Of a DNA stretch of 13,037 bases, positions 1-6,203 are shown in pieces. A program made the position numbers and the translations under genes. Numbering within the stretch: the stretch's first letter is position 1; every line of letters begins with the position of its first letter. The notes beneath the pieces were generated by a model. That model was not told where the DNA came from, ran no database searches, and saw only the letters and a list, made by a program, of their open reading frames with translations. Origin of the DNA: Bacteroidales bacterium UBA4788 (lineage in GTDB: Bacteria > Bacteroidota > Bacteroidia > Bacteroidales > VadinHA17); contig DHGW01000007.1 in assembly GCA_002402965.1 (NCBI GenBank), positions 1 through 13,037 on the forward strand. Direction: 5' to 3'.

Positions 1-392
1 TTATAGCTGAGGATGAAGTCCTTCAGGTCCTGGTAAATATCTGTCAGGTTCTCAGCAATGCTTCCGGTATAAAGTCCGTCGGACGGGTCACCAGCTGAGA
101 CTATGACCGGATAAGGATCGTTGTTCCCCATCTTCGAGAGCAGGTTGTCATGCATTCTCGTCCAGTCGAATTCAGTCACGCTTTTTTCATTGGGTTCCGC
201 CAGGAGCGGATCGAGCAGCGGCAGCAGTGATGCCCTCAGGTAGATAAAAGGGAGCAGCCGTTGCATGACCTTCAGTATCTCGATTCCGTTTATATCCTTT
301 GTTCCTTCAAGGTATTTGCAGTACTCGTTAGCCGAAGCAGCGAACTCGACCACCTGCCTTGAGTAAATTACCTTTTCCTCTTTTTCCATCAT
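1..392 (-). CDS. DUF5063 domain protein, 3' end cut by window edge
   Basis: About 130 codons are visible. The reading frame is open from two adjacent ATGs (392 and 389) to the left edge with no stop, so the C-terminus is missing. The visible protein is acidic and mostly helical, starting MMEKEEKVIYSRQVVEFAA. Recognisable stretches are a helix with EYCKYLEG (about residues 26-33), the leucine-rich FIYLRASLLPLLDPLLAE (about 49-66) and, near the edge, SIAENLTDIYQDLKDF. These resemble the Bacteroidota family DUF5063, whose biochemical role is unknown. There is no signal peptide or membrane segment, so it is probably cytoplasmic. From memory, in relatives the gene often sits beside a 3'-5' exonuclease gene, which would lie outside this window. 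It follows recQ on the same strand after 70 bp and has its own -7 promoter match. The choice between the two start codons is undecided. Confidence 0.8.
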   Translation of the reverse strand, partial: MMEKEEKVIYSRQVVEFAASANEYCKYLEGTKDINGIEILKVMQRLLPFIYLRASLLPLLDPLLAEPNEKSVTEFDWTRMHDNLLSKMGNNDPYPVIVSAGDPSDGLYTGSIAENLTDIYQDLKDFILSY

Positions 393-407
393 TTATAAAT
401 AACGTGA

Positions 408-415
408 CAAAAGTA
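408..415 (-). promoter_or_regulatory. Bacteroidota -7 promoter element upstream of the DUF5063 gene
   Basis: Read on the minus strand this is TACTTTTG, a perfect match to the Bacteroidota primary-sigma -7 consensus TAnnTTTG. It lies about 15 nt before the first ATG, which would give a very short leader. A T-rich stretch (GGTTTTC) lies about 20 nt further upstream and could be a weak -33 element. It suggests the gene can be transcribed independently of recQ. Confidence 0.45.
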
Positions 416-462
416 TTCATTTAAGCTTGAAAACCGGGGTTCTGTTGATAAAAGGAGGAGTG

Positions 463-2373
463 TCACCGTTTCCAGGTGAGTCTGTGTTCGTTGTCATAGA
501 CCAGTTTCTCGTGGTCAAGGAGCCATCGGATCACTTTGACGCTCTTTTCGCGCGGGAGTTCCATCTGAGCTTCCAGATCTTCGGGCCTCATCGGGTTTTC
601 GCCAACAAGTTCCTTTATTTTATCAATTATTATGTCAAACTCATATTTGCTCAGTTCCAGTTCATTTCTCTCCTGGCACGTGTCGCACAGTCCGCACCTG
701 CCGTTCTCCTCCCCGAAATAGGAAGTCAGGAATGCAGGACGGCACCGTGTTTTGTTTTCCGCGTACTCGGTGATCTTTGCCACCCTTTCGATATAATTTT
801 CCTTCACTTTCAGGTAGAGTTCCGGTGATAGATGGAGGTGGCTGCGGTCAAGCCGCTCCTCGGTGAAGATCACCAGCGGGCTTTTTTTGCCCGGGATAAA
901 GTGTATTATGCCCTGGGATGACAGTCGTATGAGATACTGGTAGATAGCCTCGCGGGTGAGTCCCGACCTTGCGGCGAGAGACTCCTCATTTATAGGAACA
1001 AATTCGGAGAACATACCGCTGTAGGTGCGCAGGATGAGTTTGATGAACCTGTCATATTCCTCGTTGGCAACCTGGAATTTATAAAGATCGTCGCGGCTCA
1101 CTATAAAATGCACCCTCGAGGGGTTGTTGATTTCATCCGTGAACTCCAGGTAACCCTCTTTCTGCAAAAAGGTGAGGCTGTTGTAAGTCTCCGTCACAGA
1201 GAACCGGAATGCCGTAACGAACTTCCAGAGATCAAAGTCATGCACGCTGTTCTTCCCTGAGCCTACCGGCAACTGATAGAAGTTACCGATTGCTTCATAA
1301 ACATCCTTTATCTTCTCCACAGGGGGAAATTTAATCCTGACAGAGTCAGCCAGTTTTCTTTTTTCGTCCTGTGACCACAGCAGAACTGAGAAAGACGATT
1401 TTCCGTCGCGTCCCGCCCTTCCCGATTCCTGGTAGTAAGCCTCGATGGAGTCAGGGCAGTCCCAGTGGATTACGAACCGCACGTCGGCTTTGTCTATCCC
1501 CATCCCGAAGGCGTTCGTGGCCACGATGACGCGTGACTCGCCGGAGCTCCATGCATTTTGTTTCCTGTCCCTCATCTCCTGTGGCAAGCCGGCATGGTAA
1601 AAATCGGCTTTTATATTATTTGCCACAAGCAATTCAGCAACCTCCTTCGATCTCTTCCTGCTGTTGACATAGATTATGCCGCAGCCCTGTTCTTTTCTGA
1701 GGCTCCGGAGGACATACGAACTTTTATCTTCGACCTCCCTTACTATGTAAGTGATGTTGGGTCTCCGGAAGCTGGTTCGCAGAATCTTCGGGTTCTTCAT
1801 CCTGAGCCTCGAGACGATGTCATCTACCACACGTGGAGTAGCGGTGGCTGTCAGGGCGAGGAAAGGCACCTCTTCGTTCATCATATCTCTTATCTCTGCG
1901 ATATGCAGGTAAGAGGGCCTGAAGTCGTAACCCCACTGCGAGATACAATGTGCCTCGTCAACCGCCACGAGGGTGAAGTTGAACCTGGGCAGGCGAGCCC
2001 TGAAGAGAGGAGTATGAAGTCGCTCGGGACTGACATACAGCAAACGATAGTCACCGTAAAGAACGTTGTCCAGGGCTATCTCCACCTCTTCACGGGCCAT
2101 CCCGCTGTGTATGGCCATAGCCTTGATATTCATCGTCTTGAGCCGAGCCACCTGGTCTTTCATCAGGGCGATGAGAGGGGTTATGACGAGGCAGAGTCCC
2201 TCACCAGCCACAGGAGGCACCTGGAAAGTTATGGATTTGCCGCCACCGGTAGGAAGAAGGCCAACAACATCCTTTCCGGAGGTCACCGATTCGATGATCT
2301 CCTCCTGCAAAGGCCTGAAGGAGGTGAATCCCCAGTACCGGGCGAGGGTTTCCCTGTAGATATCCGGCAACAT
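463..2373 (-). CDS. recQ: RecQ-family ATP-dependent DNA helicase (variant domain order, no HRDC)
   Basis: A 636-residue superfamily 2 3'-5' DNA helicase, expected to act in the cytoplasm on recombination and stalled-fork intermediates. Motifs in order are: the motif 0 region GFTSFRPLQEE (15-25), Walker A LLPTGGGKS (39-47), DEAH (139-142), the RecQ aromatic-rich loop SQWGYDF (145-151), motif III LTATA (174-178), motif V VATNAFGMGIDKADVR (284-299) and motif VI QESGRAGRDG (315-324). A four-cysteine zinc cluster is present (C544, C560, C563, C566) with the usual RecQ spacing. It sits about 200 residues beyond the helicase core, whereas in E. coli RecQ it follows the core directly. The intervening 350-530 region includes winged-helix-like stretches (LTFLQKEGYLEF; ARSGLTREAIYQYLIRL). 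A further helical tail ends the protein and no HRDC domain is seen. The start at 2373 leaves the motif 0 region intact and lies just after a -7 promoter match. Confidence 0.95.
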   Translation of the reverse strand: MLPDIYRETLARYWGFTSFRPLQEEIIESVTSGKDVVGLLPTGGGKSITFQVPPVAGEGLCLVITPLIALMKDQVARLKTMNIKAMAIHSGMAREEVEIALDNVLYGDYRLLYVSPERLHTPLFRARLPRFNFTLVAVDEAHCISQWGYDFRPSYLHIAEIRDMMNEEVPFLALTATATPRVVDDIVSRLRMKNPKILRTSFRRPNITYIVREVEDKSSYVLRSLRKEQGCGIIYVNSRKRSKEVAELLVANNIKADFYHAGLPQEMRDRKQNAWSSGESRVIVATNAFGMGIDKADVRFVIHWDCPDSIEAYYQESGRAGRDGKSSFSVLLWSQDEKRKLADSVRIKFPPVEKIKDVYEAIGNFYQLPVGSGKNSVHDFDLWKFVTAFRFSVTETYNSLTFLQKEGYLEFTDEINNPSRVHFIVSRDDLYKFQVANEEYDRFIKLILRTYSGMFSEFVPINEESLAARSGLTREAIYQYLIRLSSQGIIHFIPGKKSPLVIFTEERLDRSHLHLSPELYLKVKENYIERVAKITEYAENKTRCRPAFLTSYFGEENGRCGLCDTCQERNELELSKYEFDIIIDKIKELVGENPMRPEDLEAQMELPREKSVKVIRWLLDHEKLVYDNEHRLTWKR

Positions 2374-2394
2374 GGTTTAAGAGGCTGTTTAATA

Positions 2395-2402
2395 CAAATT
2401 TA
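2395..2402 (-). promoter_or_regulatory. Bacteroidota -7 promoter element upstream of recQ
   Basis: The minus strand reads TAAATTTG, a perfect TAnnTTTG match, 21 nt before the recQ ATG. No convincing -33 TTTG is seen at the expected distance. The 124-bp recQ-guaB spacer otherwise shows AT-rich sequence and no riboswitch-like structure. Confidence 0.4.
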
Positions 2403-2468
2403 ATAACTCAATCGTACTTTTAACCTTTTATTGACATTTAAGATATGCCGGTGCGTATCATTTTTTTG

Positions 2469-2476
2469 TAATTTTC
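2469..2476 (+). promoter_or_regulatory. Possible -7 element for the guaB operon
   Basis: TAATTTTC differs from TAnnTTTG only at the last base and ends 21 nt before the guaB ATG, the same offset as the element facing recQ. There is no clear -33 partner. This is the best candidate in the divergent spacer but is weak. Confidence 0.25.
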
Positions 2477-2497
2477 GCCCCAGTAAAACCTTGCCCG

Positions 2498-3988
2498 ATG
2501 TCATTCTCTGAAGATAAACTGCTGTTCGAAGGTCTCACCTTCGATGATGTGCTGCTTCTTCCTGCCTATTCGGAGGTACTGCCGCGCGATGTAAGCCTGA
2601 GGACGAAGTTCACCAGGAACATCATCATCAATACTCCTATTGTATCGGCTGCCATGGACACTGTGACCGATGCCGAGCTTGCCATCGCCATTGCGCGCGA
2701 GGGAGGTATTGGCGTGATACACAAGAACATGTCGGTTGGCCAACAGGCTGCTCAGGTAAGAAAGGTAAAGCGTGCTGAGAGTGTCATGATCTTTGATCCA
2801 GTCACCATTGTTGATAACGCCACTGTGGCGGATGCCCTGGCGCTGATGAAAGAGTTCAGGATAGGTGGCATTCCGGTGATCAATGACGAGGGTGCTCTTG
2901 TGGGCATTGTAACGAACAGGGATCTCCGTTTTGAGACTGACTATTCGCGCCGTATAAGTGAAATCATGACTCCACAGTCGAAGCTGATCACTCTCAGTCA
3001 TCAGACTGACCTGGCAGCCGCGGCAGAGATACTTCAGATACATAAGATCGAGAAGCTGCCTATAGTTGATGAAAAGGGAAGGCTGAAGGGGCTGGTTACC
3101 TACAAGGATATCACCAAGGCAAAGGACAGACCCAATGCATGCAAGGATGAGAAGGGCCGCCTGAGGGTTGGCGCCGCTGTAGGCATTGCGCCCAACACAC
3201 TGTCAAGGGTTGAGGCTCTCGTCGGTGCCGGTGTTGACGCCATTGCCATTGACACGGCACACGGACACACGAAGAGTGTGATTGAAATACTGAGGGAGAT
3301 CAAGAAGATTTTCCCCGGAACAGAGGTTGTGGTTGGCAATATAGGCACTGCAGAGGCTGCCGCGAAGCTTGTTGAGGAGGGCGCCGATGCCGTCAAGGTG
3401 GGTATAGGCCCCGGATCAATCTGCACTACAAGGGTTGTTGCGGGTGTCGGGGTGCCGCAACTGTCAGCAATATACAATGTTGCACGTGCCGTCGAGGGCA
3501 GCGGGGTGCCGGTGATTGCCGACGGAGGCATCAGGTATTCAGGTGACATTGTCAAGGCCATTGCTGCCGGTGCCGACTGTGTAATGGCCGGATCACTCTT
3601 TGCCGGCGTGGAGGAGTCTCCGGGCGAAACCATCATCTATAACGGCAGGAAATTCAAGACATACCGTGGGATGGGTTCCGTGGAGGCCATGCAGATGGGA
3701 TCGAAGGACAGGTACTTTCAGGACATGGAAGATGATATCCACAAGCTTGTTCCCGAAGGGATTACGGCACGGGTGCCATACAAGGGAACGCTCGGTGAGG
3801 TGGTCTACCAGTTCCTGGGCGGTCTCCGTTCAGGGATGGGATACTGCGGTGCGCGTGATATACCAACACTGAAGAAGGAAGGGCGTTTTGTACGTGTCAC
3901 GAGTGCAGGCGTCATTGAGAGCCACCCGCACGATGTTACAATCACCCGCGAGGCTCCAAACTACAGCAGGAAAGTCAACGAATACTGA
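2498..3988 (+). CDS. guaB: IMP dehydrogenase
   Basis: This 496-residue enzyme oxidises IMP to XMP with NAD+, the committed step of guanine nucleotide synthesis in the cytoplasm. Its length is normal for bacterial IMPDH. The N-terminus FEGLTFDDVLLLPAYSEVLP (10-29) is typical. Two CBS regulatory domains follow, at about 97-155 and 158-212, inserted in the TIM barrel. The catalytic loop GIGPGSICTTR (302-312) carries the nucleophile C309 and potassium-binding glycines. IADGGIR (340-346) binds the IMP phosphate region, and the mobile flap starts near YRGMGSVEAM (389-398). GITARVPYKG (421-430) holds the arginine/tyrosine of the water-activating site. All key residues are present, so the enzyme should be active. 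It starts a plus-strand run in which the next gene begins 2 nt after its stop. No Shine-Dalgarno sequence is visible, as is usual in this phylum. Confidence 0.98.
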   Translation: MSFSEDKLLFEGLTFDDVLLLPAYSEVLPRDVSLRTKFTRNIIINTPIVSAAMDTVTDAELAIAIAREGGIGVIHKNMSVGQQAAQVRKVKRAESVMIFDPVTIVDNATVADALALMKEFRIGGIPVINDEGALVGIVTNRDLRFETDYSRRISEIMTPQSKLITLSHQTDLAAAAEILQIHKIEKLPIVDEKGRLKGLVTYKDITKAKDRPNACKDEKGRLRVGAAVGIAPNTLSRVEALVGAGVDAIAIDTAHGHTKSVIEILREIKKIFPGTEVVVGNIGTAEAAAKLVEEGADAVKVGIGPGSICTTRVVAGVGVPQLSAIYNVARAVEGSGVPVIADGGIRYSGDIVKAIAAGADCVMAGSLFAGVEESPGETIIYNGRKFKTYRGMGSVEAMQMGSKDRYFQDMEDDIHKLVPEGITARVPYKGTLGEVVYQFLGGLRSGMGYCGARDIPTLKKEGRFVRVTSAGVIESHPHDVTITREAPNYSRKVNEY

Positions 3989-3990
3989 AT

Positions 3991-4839
3991 ATGACCAGAC
4001 TCCTGATACCCCTATTGCTCCTTATTGCCGTAGCATGCCGTGAAACAGGCAGCGATACGACCCGTCAGGCGGTTGCACGTGCAGGCGACAGGGTTCTTTA
4101 TCTGGATCAGATCCCGTCGGGGCTGGTTGTTGATGGAATGAGCCAGTCTGACAGCATCTCGGCAGTGCAGAGTTACATCCGCCAGTGGTCGCGCAAGGAG
4201 CTGCTGGCCCTGCGGGCCGAAGAGAACCTGACACCGGAGTATAAAACAGAGGTGAACAGGCAGCTGAATGAGATGCGGAACAACCTCCTGATATACCAGT
4301 ACCAGCAGCAGATGATCATTCAGAAAATGGATACCACAGTGTCAGGCAGCGAGTTGCAGGATTACTACGTCAGCAACCTCAGTACCTTCACACTCACAAC
4401 GAACATTGTAAGAGCGCTCTATATCAGGGTGCCGGCCGGAATGTCCGAACTCGAAAAGGTAAGAAAACTTTACAGGTCGCAGGAAACTGACGAAATCCGT
4501 GAGCTTGAGGATCTGTGTATTCAGAATGGCCTGCGATATGACGACTACAATGATGAATGGATAACCTTCACCCAGCTTCTCCTGGAGGTGCCGCTTGAGT
4601 CTGACAACCAGGAACAGTGGCTTCAGAGGAACAGTGCCGTAGAACTCAGGGACGACAGGTTTTCCTACTTCATTGCAATCAGGGAATACAGGCTGAGGAA
4701 CAGTGTTGCCCCGTTCGAGTATATCAGGGGGCAGGTAAGAACGATCATTCTGAATAACCGCAGGAACGACTTCCTCCAGAAACTTGAAGACGGTATTTAC
4801 AACGAGGCTGTCAGCAACAACACACTGAAGCTCTATTAG
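3991..4839 (+). CDS. Periplasmic lipoprotein, SurA N-domain-like (annotated as peptidyl-prolyl isomerase in relatives)
   Basis: This 282-residue protein begins with a lipoprotein signal: a charged MTR, a leucine-rich core and a lipobox-like AVAC ending at C16, followed by RETGSD. The first part, AVARAGDRVLYLDQIPSGL (27-45), resembles the start of the SurA/trigger-factor-like chaperone fold (compare AVVGNEVIYLSEI in the next gene). A long helical segment (50-135) follows, then a region (138-236) that sits where a parvulin domain would be. That region lacks the conserved RHIL, GG-LGF and GFHII signatures, so isomerase activity is doubtful. It is probably an envelope chaperone tethered to a membrane. 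It lies 2 nt after guaB and 11 nt before the SurA-like gene, which supports co-transcription and a shared role in outer-membrane protein handling. The chaperone role is inferred from context and fold resemblance. Confidence 0.75.
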   Translation: MTRLLIPLLLLIAVACRETGSDTTRQAVARAGDRVLYLDQIPSGLVVDGMSQSDSISAVQSYIRQWSRKELLALRAEENLTPEYKTEVNRQLNEMRNNLLIYQYQQQMIIQKMDTTVSGSELQDYYVSNLSTFTLTTNIVRALYIRVPAGMSELEKVRKLYRSQETDEIRELEDLCIQNGLRYDDYNDEWITFTQLLLEVPLESDNQEQWLQRNSAVELRDDRFSYFIAIREYRLRNSVAPFEYIRGQVRTIILNNRRNDFLQKLEDGIYNEAVSNNTLKLY

Positions 4840-4850
4840 AAGACAATGAA

Positions 4851-6203
4851 ATGATGAAAAGAAATATTATCATATTATGTGTGCTGGCGATATTCGCAGG
4901 ACAGAGTGCAGCAGGTCAGCAGATTGTTGAATCGGTTGTGGCAGTGGTGGGCAACGAGGTCATCTACTTATCTGAAATCGAGGGCCAGGTAGTGCAACTG
5001 AAGGCCGAGCGTGACCCCACGCCGGTGGATCAGCTGCGTTGCCGTGTTTTCGAGGATCAGCTGATACAAAAGCTTTTTCTTGACCAGGCCAGGATTGACT
5101 CCATCGAGGTATCCACCGAGTCTGTTGAGTCCGATCTCAACAGCAGGCTTACGGAGTATATCAGGAGAGCCGGTTCGGAGCAGGCCCTGGAGTCATATTT
5201 CAACAAGAGCATGACTGAGATAAGGAAGGATCTGCGTGAGATGCTGACAAACCAGTACATCGTTCAGGAGACGCAGGGGACCATAGCCCAGAACATCACG
5301 GTCACACCTGAGGAGGTGAAGAAGTATTTCAGCACCATTCCACGCGATTCCCTGCCACTGATGCCCAGGAAGGTGCAACTCAGCATGATCTCGGTGGAGC
5401 CTCCGGACATGGAGGCCAGCAAGGCTGAGGTGCGTCAGAAGCTCCTCGACCTCCGCAGCCAGATCATCAACGGAAAGAGCTTCAGCGCCCTCGCTATCCT
5501 GTACTCTGAGGATCCGGGATCCGCTCCAAGGGGTGGTGAACTTGGGTTCAATACCAGGGGTGAGCTTGCAAAGCCCTATGCCGAGGCAGCATGGAGCCTT
5601 AAGCAGGGTGTGGTGTCAAAGATTGTGGAGTCTGAATTCGGGTTTCATATCATTCAGCTCATTGACAGGAAGGGAGACATGGTTAACTCACGCCATATCC
5701 TGATGAAGCCGAAGCTGTCAGCCGAACAGACCGAATGGGCCATTCTCAAGCTTGACAGCATAGCAACCCTGGTGCGTACTGACAGTCTTACCTTTTCCCA
5801 GGCTGCAATGAGATTTTCCTCTGACAAGGCCACCCGTGCCAACGGTGGCAAGATGGTCAGTGAGAATCCTGCCGAAAGGGTTAACTGGCTCACTCTTGAC
5901 GAACTATCCAGGGAGGTCAACCTCGTGGTGCGCAACATGAGGCTTGGAGATATCTCCGAACCCTTCCGCACGGTCGATTCCAAGGGAAACAGCATCTATT
6001 GCATCATAAGGCTTGATGAGGAGATTCCGCCTCACAGTGTGAATATGCAGGATGATTACAACTTTCTTGCCGAGGCAACTCTGAGGAACAAACAGAGCAA
6101 GGTGTACGAAGAGTGGATCAGGGAAAAGATCAAAAGGACGTATGTTCGTGTCAGCGATGACTTCCGGGGTTGCCAGTTCCACTATTCCGGATGGTTCGAA
6201 TAG
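4851..6203 (+). CDS. surA: SurA-like periplasmic chaperone / peptidyl-prolyl isomerase with two parvulin domains
   Basis: This 450-residue protein has a Sec signal peptide (residues 1 to about 22, cleavage near SAAG-QQ) and a SurA-type N-terminal chaperone domain (about 24-160). Parvulin domain 1 spans about 173-273, with FSALAILYSEDPG, RGGELGF and GFHIIQL. Parvulin domain 2 spans about 278-390, with RHILMKP and FSQAAMRFSSD then NGGKM. A C-terminal helix (410-430) returns to the N-domain, as in E. coli SurA. The family escorts outer-membrane proteins through the periplasm. Domain 1 has the C-terminal active-site histidine (H266) but not the N-terminal one. Domain 2 has the N-terminal histidine (H282) but a cysteine (C384) in place of the other, so either domain may be a weak isomerase. 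Start choice: ATGs at 4851 and 4854 are equivalent, while an upstream ATG at 4846 hits a stop after one codon. The gene symbol rests on architecture. Confidence 0.88.
   Translation: MMKRNIIILCVLAIFAGQSAAGQQIVESVVAVVGNEVIYLSEIEGQVVQLKAERDPTPVDQLRCRVFEDQLIQKLFLDQARIDSIEVSTESVESDLNSRLTEYIRRAGSEQALESYFNKSMTEIRKDLREMLTNQYIVQETQGTIAQNITVTPEEVKKYFSTIPRDSLPLMPRKVQLSMISVEPPDMEASKAEVRQKLLDLRSQIINGKSFSALAILYSEDPGSAPRGGELGFNTRGELAKPYAEAAWSLKQGVVSKIVESEFGFHIIQLIDRKGDMVNSRHILMKPKLSAEQTEWAILKLDSIATLVRTDSLTFSQAAMRFSSDKATRANGGKMVSENPAERVNWLTLDELSREVNLVVRNMRLGDISEPFRTVDSKGNSIYCIIRLDEEIPPHSVNMQDDYNFLAEATLRNKQSKVYEEWIREKIKRTYVRVSDDFRGCQFHYSGWFE

Noticed and set aside
425..462. Short GGTT/AACC inverted repeat after the recQ stop
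   Set aside because: The stem is only 4 bp and no U-tract follows, so it is not supported as a terminator.
1558..2403. Long open frame of 281 codons on the plus strand
   Set aside because: It lies wholly opposite the N-terminal half of recQ, whose helicase motifs are intact. Its translation has no recognisable domain and looks like a complement-strand shadow.
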